From contig JABURT010000112.1 of NCBI GenBank assembly GCA_014762495.1, positions 1-39,549 on the forward strand: 39,549 bases of DNA, read 5' to 3'. The DNA comes from Gammaproteobacteria bacterium (GTDB taxonomy: Bacteria > Pseudomonadota > Gammaproteobacteria > Thiohalospirales > Thiohalospiraceae). The notes beneath the pieces are model-generated. The model saw nothing but the letters and a program-made list of their open reading frames with translations, was not told the DNA's origin and ran no database searches. Shown one piece after another: positions 27,101 through 35,734 of this stretch (position 1 is its first letter; the number at the start of each line of letters is the position of its first letter). Position numbers and translations under genes: made by a program.

Positions 27101-27341
27101 AGGCCTGCAACGGCCGCTGCATTTCTACCCCAGGACCAGTTGGGTCTACATGGAGAAACCTAAGGATATCTACAAGTCCTGGGAAACAGGGAACTATAAA
27201 AACGCCCCACCCGGTGAAGGCGAAGATGATTACCTTCGCTGCGCCCTGCGTGGCCAGGAGCCGCTGGATGAGGCATTCGAAGAACTGGCCAGACGGATCT
27301 ATGGGCCCATGTTAGAGCACATGGAGGTGGAGGATGCATAA
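24171..27341 (+). CDS. recC: Exodeoxyribonuclease V subunit gamma (RecC)
   Basis: At 1056 residues it is somewhat shorter than E. coli RecC (1122). It starts MLTLFHSNRQEQLIAQL, as RecC does. RecC is the inactive helicase-like subunit that binds RecB and RecD and recognises Chi. Segments such as VTQSPGMARWIAIQLAERLG, LPMRSLPFKLVMMIGMNEG and PRQNRPLGFDL are typical. The last 8 bases overlap the start of recB, consistent with stoichiometric coupled synthesis. The Chi sequence for this organism cannot be read from the window. Confidence 0.95.
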   Translation: MLTLFHSNRQEQLIAQLAEITSRHRRHPFSPEIIVTQSPGMARWIAIQLAERLGIAANYEFPLPSSFFWKLFTGQFPELGETSGYEKPVLTWRIMKRLPELIGQPPFAPLQRYLQEEDERRDYQLARRIADVLDQYLIYRTEMVLQWEAESAGDDWQAMLWRELVKDTGERPNRAQLLQGFIENCRAGKLDAASLPERINLFGIPTLPPAYLELLNCLAQHTEVNLFLLNPCQFYWGDIEDQKRIARRRSKLVLQGQVEEDHHFYGNRLLASMGKQGRDFVDALIQYDPIEQELFDEDFNDTMLGRLQQDILELDEVERGECEVDASLGLHSCHSPMREVEILHDRLLDLFNKDSALQPHDVIIMTPDVEGYAPFIEAVFGGAEGEHYIPWTLSDRTPQGQHPVIRAFQQLLDVASGRFEASEVLSLLENPAILKRFKLDGADFERIRRWIHDSGIRWGLNERSRKEMAVNSDSHTWAFGLRRLLLGVALPADAGLYADIAPYPHIEGQAAVALGQLMQYIEALESLQQRLRGKYRAREWAELINQSLETFFIQDDNSETALQWVRDAMMELVEQQAGADYNESFGLEILRDHLNSSLNEALSDTHFLNGKLTFCTLLPMRSLPFKLVMMIGMNEGSFPRQNRPLGFDLIAQHPRRGDRSRREDDRYLFLEALLSARQALYISYVGRDIRDNSPRLPSVLVSELLDTIEHCYGKRTRAALITEHPMQAFAARNYLDRGEHYSYAADWLPDMAAIKMSRDEVKPFISAPLPALEEMDEVIDLAELIRFFTEPARAFLKKRLGIHFGYRNELLEDSEPFALDTLQQYSLKQELLQSVLDEQDSLEFERKFDQIRARGDLPPAPFDRLNYEWLSEELELQAQAIQDYIAEPGEDIEIDLSLGGHRLTGWLRNVYGQGVVAYRPATIKPRDRLQIWIEHLAYNALMGSGVSYYLGSDASLHFTPVANARDLLTDLVTLYLEGLQRPLHFYPRTSWVYMEKPKDIYKSWETGNYKNAPPGEGEDDYLRCALRGQEPLDEAFEELARRIYGPMLEHMEVEDA

Positions 27342-30300
27342 GCTCGATCCCCTCTCCATACCACTGGACGGCATCAAGCTCATCGAGGCCAGTGCCGGCA
27401 CCGGCAAGACCTACACCATTGCCACGCTCTACCTGCGCCTGCTCATCGAGAAGGGCCTGTCGGTGCGCGAGATACTTGTTGTGACCTTCACCAATGCCGC
27501 AACCGAGGAGCTGCGCGATCGTATCCGCGACAAGTTGCGCCATGCCATCCACCTCCTGAGCCTGGGCGAATCGGCCATCGGGGACGAAGAGGACGAGGTG
27601 CTCCGTAGCATGCTGCTGGACATCGCCGATCCGAAGACCATGATCCAGCACCTCGTCACCGAGCTGACCTGTATTGACGAGGCGGCCATCCATACCATCC
27701 ACGGCTTCAGTCAACGCATGCTGCTGGATAACGCCTTTGAAAGCGGCTCACTGTTCGAGACCGAGTTCCTGCAAAGCGAGGATGAATTACTTGACGAAGT
27801 GGTACGCGACTACTGGCGTCAACACTTCTACACAGCCTCCGCCGGACTGGCCGCCCAGGTCCAGATACGCTGGGGCACGCCCCTGTCTCTCAAGCAGGAG
27901 ATCCGCGACTACCTGTACAAACCCTTTGGAGGCTTGCTGCCGCAACTGGACGAGACGGCAGTCAGCGAAGCGGCCTACCACGAGCTGTATCAAAAACTGG
28001 AAAAGCTCTGGACAGAATGGGAAACCTCCCTGTGCGAGAGTATCGAGACCGCTGCCAGCGAACGGCTCCTCTCCATCGCGGAGAAAAATTATCGTGCCGA
28101 TACCCTGGAGGCGGCCATCGAAGAGATGCGCCTGTTCATGTCCCAGAGCCCCGAAGCCTATACCCTGCCCTGGGGATTCACTCTTTTCACCCAGTCGCAT
28201 CTGGATAGCTGTGTCGACAAGCGCAAGGCCAGGAAAGGCCTGCAGGCGCCACAACACGAGTTCTTCCATCTTTGCGATGAACTGCAACAACTGGTTGAGA
28301 ATCGGCTCATCGCTATCCAGCAGCAGGCAATCCGCTGGTGTCGCGAGGAGTTGGCCGGGCGCAAGGAATCGGCGGCACTGCTCTCCTATAACGACCTGTT
28401 AACACAGCTGAGAACCGCCCTGGTCTCGGAACAGGGCGAGGCCCTGGCGGCCCACATCGTACAACGCTATCCCTATGCCATGATCGACGAGTTCCAGGAT
28501 ACCGACCCGGAGCAGTACCAGATCTTCGAGAGCATCTACGGCCGTCATCCGCATGTGCCGGAGAACTCCGGCTTCTACATGATCGGCGATCCCAAGCAGG
28601 CCATCTACAGTTTCCGCGGCGCCGATATCTTCACCTACATGCTGGCCAAGGACAACACGCAGGCCGATGCACAGTTCACCCTCGATACCAACTGGCGCTC
28701 CTCCTCCACACTCATCAGGGCAATCAACGCCCTCTATGAGCAGAGTCGCGCCCCCTTTATCTACCAGGGGCATATCGACTATCACCGTGTTGAACCCTCA
28801 CCCCGGGCCGATGCAACGCAACTGCATGTGGAGGGCGATACGGATGCCGCCCTGCGTTGCTGGTTTCTGGAACGCAGCGAGGCGCGAACGGAGAAGAATC
28901 GCCTGACCAAGAAAGCAATCGAGCCGGAGATTGCCCAGGCCTGCGCCAACGAATGCGCCCGTCTTTTGAACCTTGGCAAGCAGGGGCGCGCCCACATCGG
29001 TGACGAAGCCGTGCAGCCGCACCACCTCGCCATCCTGGTTCGCGATCGATTCGAGGCCGACAAGATTCGACTCGCCTTACGTCAAAAGGGGATCGGGTCG
29101 GCCTACTACAGCCGCGACAGTGTCTTCGCCTCTGAGGAGGCACTGCAACTCCTGATGCTCCTGCAATCCATTAACGAACCCGGTGACGTGTCCTTGTTAC
29201 GCGCGGCATTGAGTTCACCGCTCATCGCCTTGAGCGCCGAGGAACTGGATGCGCTGTTGCAAAACGACCTCGAATGGGAGCAACGCCTAGGCCAGATCCA
29301 CCACTACCACCAAGAGTGGTTGAACCGGGGCTTCATGCCCATGTTCCGACGTGTACTGCACGAACAGGCCATCGCACATCGCTTGCTGGGCTATCACGAT
29401 GGCGAGCGCCGCCTCACCAATCTTTTGCAACTGGGTGAACTCGTGCAGGCGGCCTCGCGTGAACACGAAGGCATGGAGAACCAGTTGCGATGGCTCAATG
29501 AACAGATTGAGAATCCCGACGGTAACCTCGAGGATCAACGCCTGCGCCTGGAAAGCGACGATGCGCTGGTGAAAGTGGTCAATATCCATACCTCCAAGGG
29601 ACTGGAATATCCCGTTGTCTTTCTGCCCTTTATCTGGAGCAGCAAGGCGAGAAAGAAGAACCAGCCACTCTATGTCCACGACGAATCCGACCCGTCGATG
29701 GTGACACTCGACCTCTCACCCGATGAAGCCAGCTATGAACAGGCCGAGAAAGAGCGCCTGGCAGAGGACCTGCGCCTGCTCTATGTCGCCTTCACCCGAG
29801 CCAAGTATCGCTGCTACTTCAGCTACGGCTATGTCACCGATGTCGAGAAGTCGGCCCTGGCCTGGCTGCTGCACGGCGAGGCAAGCGAACAGCCGCTCGC
29901 GGACCTGGCCGCGCAGCTCAACAAGGCCGAGGACGACCATTTGTATACACGGCTCATGGAAGTGGTTCATGCCAGTGATGGCAGCTTCGCCCTCGCCCCC
30001 CTGCCGGGTCATCAACCTTCCCTCTCCAAAGCGCTACCCGAACACGACCGCCTGAGCGCGCGCACGGCCACCCGTCCCATTCACTGGCACTGGCGTATGA
30101 CCTCCTATTCCGGTCTTACCGCCTCGCACAGTGCCGCACCGGTCTCGTCAGAGTTTCGCGAGACCGGCCGGCGTGAAGAGGATGCCGAGCTGATCCCCGG
30201 CGCGGAAGAAGATGCCATGGGTCTCGACCTGTTCCACTTCCCCAAGGGCGCGCGCGCCGGTACCTTCATGCACGGCATCCTCGAAGAGCTGGACTTCGCC

Positions 30301-30942
30301 GGGGCCACGGAGGAAACGATCAACGAAGAGGTGGCACGACAGCGACAGCGCTATGGCTATGACGAAAAGTGGCAAAAAGTGATCGAGGGTATGGTCCATC
30401 AAACCCTCGACACCCCGCTTAACGAGACGGGACTGACACTCAGGCAGTTAAGCACAGAGCAAAGGCTGGTGGAACTGGAGTTCCAGTACCCCATTCAACA
30501 ACTGAAGGCCGCCGGCCTGAACCGACTCATTGAAGCGATCAGCGGAGACAACTCGGGACATGCTCTGGAGTTTGAAGCCATGAGCGGTATCATGCGCGGC
30601 TTCATCGATCTTACCTTTGAACACGAGGGCCGCTATTACATTGCCGATTACAAATCCAACTGGCTCGGCAACCGTATTGAGGACTACACTCGTGAGCGCC
30701 TGCAACAGGTCATCTTCGAACACCGCTACGACCTGCAATACCTCATCTACAGCCTGGCCCTGCACCGCTACCTGGGTGCTAACCTCCAGGACTATAACTA
30801 CGAGAACCACTTTGGCGGCGTCTACTACCTGTTCCTGCGCGGAATGAATGTCATGTCGGGACAGGACAAGGGCATCTTCTATGACAGGCCGTCGCTTGAA
30901 GTCATCGAGCGACTGGATCGACTAATGCGGGGGGAGGCATAA
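27334..30942 (+). CDS. recB: Exodeoxyribonuclease V subunit beta (RecB)
   Basis: This 1202-residue 3'-5' helicase and nuclease subunit has its Walker A in EASAGTGKTYTI (GTGKT at 22-26). Motif Ia is VTFTNAATEELRDRI, motif II MIDEFQDTDPEQ lies near residue 385, and the late helicase motif is LRLLYVAFTRAK. The C-terminal nuclease domain keeps GFIDLTF (about 1090) and IADYKSNWLG (about 1104), matching the catalytic Asp-Asp-Lys of E. coli RecB. Length is close to E. coli's 1180. In E. coli ptrA lies between recC and recB; here the genes overlap directly. Confidence 0.97.
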   Translation: MHKLDPLSIPLDGIKLIEASAGTGKTYTIATLYLRLLIEKGLSVREILVVTFTNAATEELRDRIRDKLRHAIHLLSLGESAIGDEEDEVLRSMLLDIADPKTMIQHLVTELTCIDEAAIHTIHGFSQRMLLDNAFESGSLFETEFLQSEDELLDEVVRDYWRQHFYTASAGLAAQVQIRWGTPLSLKQEIRDYLYKPFGGLLPQLDETAVSEAAYHELYQKLEKLWTEWETSLCESIETAASERLLSIAEKNYRADTLEAAIEEMRLFMSQSPEAYTLPWGFTLFTQSHLDSCVDKRKARKGLQAPQHEFFHLCDELQQLVENRLIAIQQQAIRWCREELAGRKESAALLSYNDLLTQLRTALVSEQGEALAAHIVQRYPYAMIDEFQDTDPEQYQIFESIYGRHPHVPENSGFYMIGDPKQAIYSFRGADIFTYMLAKDNTQADAQFTLDTNWRSSSTLIRAINALYEQSRAPFIYQGHIDYHRVEPSPRADATQLHVEGDTDAALRCWFLERSEARTEKNRLTKKAIEPEIAQACANECARLLNLGKQGRAHIGDEAVQPHHLAILVRDRFEADKIRLALRQKGIGSAYYSRDSVFASEEALQLLMLLQSINEPGDVSLLRAALSSPLIALSAEELDALLQNDLEWEQRLGQIHHYHQEWLNRGFMPMFRRVLHEQAIAHRLLGYHDGERRLTNLLQLGELVQAASREHEGMENQLRWLNEQIENPDGNLEDQRLRLESDDALVKVVNIHTSKGLEYPVVFLPFIWSSKARKKNQPLYVHDESDPSMVTLDLSPDEASYEQAEKERLAEDLRLLYVAFTRAKYRCYFSYGYVTDVEKSALAWLLHGEASEQPLADLAAQLNKAEDDHLYTRLMEVVHASDGSFALAPLPGHQPSLSKALPEHDRLSARTATRPIHWHWRMTSYSGLTASHSAAPVSSEFRETGRREEDAELIPGAEEDAMGLDLFHFPKGARAGTFMHGILEELDFAGATEETINEEVARQRQRYGYDEKWQKVIEGMVHQTLDTPLNETGLTLRQLSTEQRLVELEFQYPIQQLKAAGLNRLIEAISGDNSGHALEFEAMSGIMRGFIDLTFEHEGRYYIADYKSNWLGNRIEDYTRERLQQVIFEHRYDLQYLIYSLALHRYLGANLQDYNYENHFGGVYYLFLRGMNVMSGQDKGIFYDRPSLEVIERLDRLMRGEA

Positions 30943-30943
30943 G

Positions 30944-32779
30944 ATGGCCATTCACCCCCTCAAACAGGCCGTATCCCAGGGCCACCTGCGGGCACTTGAC
31001 CGTTACCTGGCCGAACAATTGATTGAACTCAAGCCCGAGTCGGGGCGCAATACCGCCCTCGCCATTGCCTTGACCAGTCGCGCCGCCGGCGACGGCCATG
31101 TCTGCCTGGAACTGGCCGAGTGGGCCGGCCAGGCGATCTTCACTGACAGCGAATCGCAACGTCCACTCATCACCCTGCCCGAACTTCAGGCATGGCGCGA
31201 AGAGCTTTGCCAAAGCGGCCTTGTTGCTCAAGCCGACAGTGAGAGTGAAACGGCGCCCTTGATCATTGACGCCAAGGATCGACTTTATCTGGCGCGTTAT
31301 TATCACTATGAGGGCGATATCGAGTCGGCCGTTCGTCAACGCATGCATAGCCTGCCGCTGTCCGATGTGGACAGCATGAAGCAAAATATCGACTTACTGT
31401 TCCCCACTATCGATACTCAACCCGATCAACAAAAGCTGGCCGCTGCACTGGCCTTACTCCAGCCACTTACCGTCATCTCCGGAGGACCCGGTACCGGCAA
31501 GACCACCACGGTAACACGCATACTGACACTTGTTCTTAAACAGAAGTCAGATGCAAGGGTTGCCCTGGTCGCCCCTACTGGCAAGGCCGCCGCGCGTCTC
31601 ACCGAATCGATTCGTCAGGCCAAGCAAAAACTCAATGGCGTGGACCGTGAATTGATACAGATGATCCCCGAAAAGGCCACCACGGTACATCGGCTGTTAA
31701 GGCCCATTCGCAACAGCAGCCAGTTTGTTCATAACAGCGATAACCCTCTACATCTCGACCTGCTCGTGGTCGATGAGGCCTCAATGCTTGATGTCCCGCT
31801 CATGGCCAAGCTCATGAAAGCCTTACCCATGCACTGCCGTATCATTTTATTGGGGGATCGAGATCAACTCGCATCGGTAGAGGCCGGGAGTGTCTTTAGT
31901 GATCTGTGCAACCGCGGTAATCCCATTCATTATAGTGATGAATTATTAGAGATCTTGAATTCCATGCAGGTCATGCCCCAGAACATGGACAGTACACAAC
32001 ACCGGGGGATGGCAAACCACGTCGCCGTCCTTACCCATTCACACCGCTTTGGTACCAATAGCGGGATTGGTCAACTGGCCCGAGCGATAAACCGTGGTGA
32101 TTCGCAAGACGCGCTAGAACTTTGCAAACAGGGGCCCGATACCCAACTGCTTGAACTGGAGCCAGGGCAAGTCGCCGACAGGATAGTCAGGCAAGCGATA
32201 AAGGGCTTCAATCAATATCTAGGCACGGACGACACCCTCCAGGCCCTGGAGGACTTCGCCAGCTTTCGAATTCTCTGTGCCCTGCGCGAGGGCGAATATG
32301 GCGTTAGAGAAATCAACCGGACTATCGAGATGGGTCTCACGCAGGCGGGACTTATTGATTCCAGTGAAGTCTATTATCATGGCCGTCCAGTGATGATTAT
32401 GGAAAACGACTACAACCTGGAACTCTACAACGGCGATGTCGGTATCTGCCTGCGTGATCCACAGGCCGATAACCGAGTGAGGGTTCATTTTCAGGACACG
32501 GAAGGCGGACTTCGTGCTGTCCTGCCCAGTCTCCTCCCTGCGCATGAAACGACATACGCCATGACCGTGCATAAGAGCCAGGGCTCGGAATTTGAGCATT
32601 GCCTGCTTGTCCTTCCCCAACGTGATGCCGCGGTACTCACTCGAGAGTTGATCTATACCGGCGTAACGCGTGCGAAGAGTCGTATCGAGATATGGACTGG
32701 GGATACAGAGACTTTTTGCAATGCCATCGAACGAAAAGTTGAAAGGCATTCCGGCCTGTTTACTAGACTCTGGAGTTAA
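30944..32779 (+). CDS. recD: Exodeoxyribonuclease V subunit alpha (RecD)
   Basis: This 611-residue 5'-3' helicase subunit has its Walker A in ISGGPGTGKTTTVTRIL near residue 180-190. Motif II is LLVVDEASMLDVPLM, and the SF1B motif VI region is AMTVHKSQGSEFEHCLLVLP. Length fits E. coli RecD (608). Its ATG lies one base after the recB stop, so recC, recB and recD form one coupled unit. RecD stimulates nuclease activity and processivity of the complex. Confidence 0.97.
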   Translation: MAIHPLKQAVSQGHLRALDRYLAEQLIELKPESGRNTALAIALTSRAAGDGHVCLELAEWAGQAIFTDSESQRPLITLPELQAWREELCQSGLVAQADSESETAPLIIDAKDRLYLARYYHYEGDIESAVRQRMHSLPLSDVDSMKQNIDLLFPTIDTQPDQQKLAAALALLQPLTVISGGPGTGKTTTVTRILTLVLKQKSDARVALVAPTGKAAARLTESIRQAKQKLNGVDRELIQMIPEKATTVHRLLRPIRNSSQFVHNSDNPLHLDLLVVDEASMLDVPLMAKLMKALPMHCRIILLGDRDQLASVEAGSVFSDLCNRGNPIHYSDELLEILNSMQVMPQNMDSTQHRGMANHVAVLTHSHRFGTNSGIGQLARAINRGDSQDALELCKQGPDTQLLELEPGQVADRIVRQAIKGFNQYLGTDDTLQALEDFASFRILCALREGEYGVREINRTIEMGLTQAGLIDSSEVYYHGRPVMIMENDYNLELYNGDVGICLRDPQADNRVRVHFQDTEGGLRAVLPSLLPAHETTYAMTVHKSQGSEFEHCLLVLPQRDAAVLTRELIYTGVTRAKSRIEIWTGDTETFCNAIERKVERHSGLFTRLWS

Positions 32780-33018
32780 ACGGGCTGGCGCACCAAATAG
32801 GGAGGAACCGCAACCTGATCTAAATGGTTCTATTTATTTGATTTCTCAATCAATAATTTCATTTACACAATTCCATGCGACTCCAGGTTTTGTTTTCGTT
32901 ATGATGAGGTCAATAAAGCAGACGTGATTGCAGGGAAACGTGGGGGCAAAAACACCCTTACAGATGCGTTTCACAAACTGAGCAAAATAACTAACTTGTT
33001 AATATAACGGGGAAAATT

Positions 33019-33651
33019 ATGGCAACGCGTATTTTTTCAATTGCCAACCAAAAAGGAGGCAGCGGAAAGACAACCCTGACTATGAACCTTGCGGCCGGCT
33101 TGAACAAGCGTGGTCGAACCCTGGTCATAGATGCCGATCCACAGGGCTCGGCAAGCCAGTGGAGCGGTTCCGCCGACGAGCAGAACCCCTTCCCCGTCTC
33201 CGTTATATCCGTCAGTGGAAACCTGACCCACGAGGTCAATCGTTTCAGCAATGATTATGAATACGTCGTGATCGACTGCCCACCGACGCTTGAGACGGAA
33301 AACACCACCAAGGCCATGGTCGCCGCCGATACCATCCTGATACCGGTACTGCCCTCACCGGTCGATCTGTGGGCCAGTATTCGTCTGGCCAATACCATCG
33401 AACAGATCAAACAAATCAAACCGGATCTGCGGGCCCATCTCATCGTCAATCAACTCGAGCCCCGCAGTGCCCTCTCCCGTGCCATGAAGGACGCGCTGGA
33501 GGAGTTCGATATTCCGGCCCTCACAACGAGCTTGCGCCGCCGGGCAATTTATCGGAATGTAGCCATCGAGGGAAGCAGCGTCTATTGCGCGGGTAAAGTG
33601 GCTCAACCCGCGGTAGATGAAATTGAACAAATTATTGAAGAGGTACTATAG
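33019..33651 (+). CDS. ParA/MinD-type ATPase (orphan cargo-positioning type)
   Basis: This 210-residue ATPase has the deviant Walker A loop NQKGGSGKTT, with the signature Lys12 and catalytic-loop Lys17. The switch regions are DADPQGSASQW and VVIDCPPTL. It is small and lacks the N-terminal helix-turn-helix of many plasmid ParA proteins. No ParB-like gene or parS-type repeats are present; a short disordered protein gene follows 2 bases after the stop. That pattern is typical of orphan ParA proteins that position protein cargo on the nucleoid. The ATG has GGGGAAA upstream. Confidence 0.85.
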   Translation: MATRIFSIANQKGGSGKTTLTMNLAAGLNKRGRTLVIDADPQGSASQWSGSADEQNPFPVSVISVSGNLTHEVNRFSNDYEYVVIDCPPTLETENTTKAMVAADTILIPVLPSPVDLWASIRLANTIEQIKQIKPDLRAHLIVNQLEPRSALSRAMKDALEEFDIPALTTSLRRRAIYRNVAIEGSSVYCAGKVAQPAVDEIEQIIEEVL

Positions 33652-33653
33652 TA

Positions 33654-33893
33654 ATGAGCATCGCAGACAAACTCACCAAGAGTGTACGTCAGGCCAAGGA
33701 AAGCAGCACCGGCGAAAGCGAAAACATGGCTTCCGCCACTGCGCCGCAGGATACACCAGCAAAGCCAGCCACAGACACGCCTCAGTCTAAGCCCTCCGCA
33801 AGCAAGCCCAAGGCTAAATCAAAGGACAGCAAGAGACTCGAACCGGAAGCGCCTCTGCCGCCCCTGCCCACACGCAGAGTTTGGCCCGACTGA
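33654..33893 (+). CDS. Small disordered protein, probable partner of the ParA-type ATPase
   Basis: This 79-residue protein is dominated by Lys, Ser, Pro, Ala and Thr and is probably disordered. A short basic helix-like N-terminus (ADKLTKSVRQAKE) is followed by low-complexity sequence, and it ends in RRVWPD with the only Trp five or fewer residues from the end region. It lies 2 bases after the ParA gene, so coupled expression is likely. ParA-type positioning systems often have such a small loader or adaptor; alpha-type McdB proteins, for example, are disordered with a conserved C-terminal Trp. No family is recognised with certainty. Confidence 0.6.
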   Translation: MSIADKLTKSVRQAKESSTGESENMASATAPQDTPAKPATDTPQSKPSASKPKAKSKDSKRLEPEAPLPPLPTRRVWPD

Positions 33894-33925
33894 AGGTAAG
33901 GGCTTCAGACACATTAGAGCAAAAT

Positions 33926-33973
33926 GACCCGAAGTCCGTCGACTGAGTCCTATCAGTACGTTTACTTCGGGTC
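33926..33973. terminator. Long-loop perfect inverted repeat after the ParA gene pair
   Basis: Arms GACCCGAAGT (33926-33935) and ACTTCGGGTC (33964-33973) are exact inverse complements around a 28-base loop. C-rich sequence, not a U-run, follows on the plus strand, so a classical terminator is doubtful. It could be an RNA structure or a protein-binding inverted repeat. Confidence 0.4.
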
Positions 33974-34147
33974 CCCCTCATGAACCCGAACAATCGGACA
34001 CCGAATCCAAGTGGCCGTCCCCCATCCCAGCGGGCACACTTTTCTTCCAGATCAGATTTCCCAGCCGCAGGCAGCCCGTTGAGGCCTACCGATTATGTTA
34101 AGTAGCTACGAATAAGAGCTTGTTCAGGCATCATTCAGCCTATCAAT
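33974..34147. other. Spacer without a convincing gene
   Basis: This spacer lies between the inverted repeat and the TetR operators. A 41-codon frame from an ATG at 33980 encodes a Pro/Ser/Arg-rich peptide of no recognisable kind; there is nothing else I can support. Confidence 0.4.
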
Positions 34148-34186
34148 CATACTCATCAGTATGGTATTATCATACTGTTAAGTATG
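34148..34186 (+). promoter_or_regulatory. Twin perfect palindromes, TetR operator
   Basis: CATACT-N4-AGTATG occurs twice: at 34148-34163 with CATC as spacer and at 34171-34186 with GTTA. The centres are 23 bases apart. They lie immediately before the TetR gene start at 34201, so they are very probably its autoregulatory operators. Confidence 0.75.
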
Positions 34187-34200
34187 ATTTCGAGCAGACT

Positions 34201-34791
34201 ATGAACAAGGCAGCGACAAAGGCCGAACTCAAGCAAACCAGCATCACCGAGGCGGCATTGGATTTGTTTCTGAGACAGGGATACGCCGCCACCAGCATGG
34301 ATGCTGTGGCGGCTCAATCGGGTGTCACCAAGCAAACCGTGTATCGCTACTATCCATCCAAGAAGGAGTTGTTCACGGCAGTGCTGGAATCCATTGCCAG
34401 AGACAATTCCTTTAGCCATCAATTCGGCGAGGAAGCTGCCTCTAGTGAGCTCGAGAAATACGGCCGTAAATTGCTTGCCTTCCATCTGACCCCGGTTGCA
34501 CTTGGAATCTACAAACTGATGCTTACGGAGGGCAACAAGGGTGATTTATTAAAGTCTTTCTACGAAGCTGGTCCACAACGATGGATGACACCCTTAATTC
34601 AATTTATTGAATCGCGTTGGCCGCAACTTGACGATAGCCAATTCCACGCGCAGGTGTTTGCCCACATGATTCTTGTTCCACGCAATCAACTCATCATGCA
34701 GGGTACAAAAAAAATACAACAGAGCGAACAGACATTACACGTTCGACGTGTGGTTGATATATTCCTCAACGGCCTGCCGATTACGAGTTAA
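34201..34791 (+). CDS. TetR/AcrR family transcriptional regulator
   Basis: This 196-residue regulator has the TetR DNA-binding segment at about 12-55: SITEAALDLFLRQGYAATSMDAVAAQSGVTKQTVYRYYPSKKELF, shown here as one region of helices 1-3. The C-terminal domain (VALGIYKLMLTEG) resembles the common TetR_C type seen in AcrR-like proteins. The ATG at 34201 was chosen because the twin palindromes would otherwise lie inside the coding region. A methyltransferase gene follows after 33 bases, and the two are probably an operon. The ligand is unknown. Confidence 0.85.
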   Translation: MNKAATKAELKQTSITEAALDLFLRQGYAATSMDAVAAQSGVTKQTVYRYYPSKKELFTAVLESIARDNSFSHQFGEEAASSELEKYGRKLLAFHLTPVALGIYKLMLTEGNKGDLLKSFYEAGPQRWMTPLIQFIESRWPQLDDSQFHAQVFAHMILVPRNQLIMQGTKKIQQSEQTLHVRRVVDIFLNGLPITS

Positions 34792-34824
34792 GCGATATTT
34801 TTAATTTATTCTATGGAGAATGTA

Positions 34825-35427
34825 ATGACTGACTTATTTAAAGACAAGGCGGATGACTTCGATAGCAATGATATTCCGCGCCAATTGTCCATGGGGATCG
34901 GAAGCTCGATGCTACAGAACGTCGAGTTACATGATGGCATGGAGGTAATGGATTTTGGTGCCGGAACCGGACTTATTACCGCACACGTCACTGACAAGGT
35001 CGGCAAGATAACCGCCGTGGATGTCTCCGAAGCCATGCTTGAAAAGCTGGCCTCCAAGGAGGAACTCAAAGGGAAGGTCGAAATTATCTGTCAGGACATA
35101 CTTGAGAAACCTCTCGATAGAAAATTCGATCTCATTGTCAGCGCCATGGCCATGCATCATGTCAAAGATACTGATCAATTACTGGCACGATTTTCCGAGC
35201 ACCTGAAACCCGGTGCACGAGTGGCCCTTGCTGACCTGGATACAGAGGATGGTGATTTTCATCCCGAAGATGTTGAAGGTGTCTATCATTCGGGCTTTGA
35301 TCGTGAGGAGTTGATGGAAAAGATGCAGTCCAATGGATTTAGGAATATCCGCTTCACAACTGCGTATACACTTGAGAAGGATACCAAGACCTATCCTATT
35401 TTCCTCGCCCTTGCGGACAAAGGTTAA
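34825..35427 (+). CDS. Class I SAM-dependent methyltransferase
   Basis: This 200-residue soluble methyltransferase has motif I VMDFGAGTGLITAHV near residues 35-50, a likely motif II acidic residue in KITAVDVSEAMLEKL, and the motif IV region FDLIVSAMAMHHVKD. The late segment LKPGARVALADLDTEDGDFH is typical of UbiE/arsenite-type methyltransferases, though it lacks a cysteine set that would point to arsenic. I chose the ATG at 34825 because GGAG lies 6 bases before it. It is probably controlled by the TetR protein upstream. The substrate is unknown. Confidence 0.8.
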   Translation: MTDLFKDKADDFDSNDIPRQLSMGIGSSMLQNVELHDGMEVMDFGAGTGLITAHVTDKVGKITAVDVSEAMLEKLASKEELKGKVEIICQDILEKPLDRKFDLIVSAMAMHHVKDTDQLLARFSEHLKPGARVALADLDTEDGDFHPEDVEGVYHSGFDREELMEKMQSNGFRNIRFTTAYTLEKDTKTYPIFLALADKG

Positions 35428-35734
35428 CCGATAGCTTGTCTGACACACCTATTATAGATAGACGCTGTTGCAAGTGGTTGGCGCGTGTGATGGTCTAACA
35501 TGCCTCTTTTAACTTGCATGTAGGACACAATACGCAAAGGTCAATCTATATCGAGTTTATCCGATGAAATACCAGAGGGCATCAGGTAAATGTGCAAGTG
35601 AAAGAAGCCTCCGGCATGGTTCAAAAGTGGTGGATAGACCTCCACTTTGTCTACCAGCATTGCAAACAGTGGTTGGCATGCAATGCTGGTACACCACTAT
35701 TGTCTATCTATGTGACACTACGATGAGATATAGT
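35428..35734. other. Intergenic region with a structured inverted repeat
   Basis: These 307 bases carry no convincing gene. A strong inverted repeat lies near the right end (listed separately), flanked by further complementary words (GATAGAC at 35633-35639 with GTCTATC at 35702-35708). The layout looks like a structured RNA or a small degenerate mobile repeat. Confidence 0.4.
35653..35690. repeat. Perfect 12-base inverted repeat
   Basis: ACCAGCATTGCA (35653-35664) and TGCAATGCTGGT (35679-35690) are exact inverse complements with a 14-base loop. Neither strand shows a U-run after it. It may be a hairpin RNA or a small repeat element. Confidence 0.7.

Noticed and set aside
33019-33651. Plasmid partition system
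   Set aside because: No ParB-like gene, no iterons and no replication gene; chromosomal neighbours on both sides.
35653-35690. tRNA or CRISPR repeat
   Set aside because: Only one hairpin, no cloverleaf and no repeat-spacer array.
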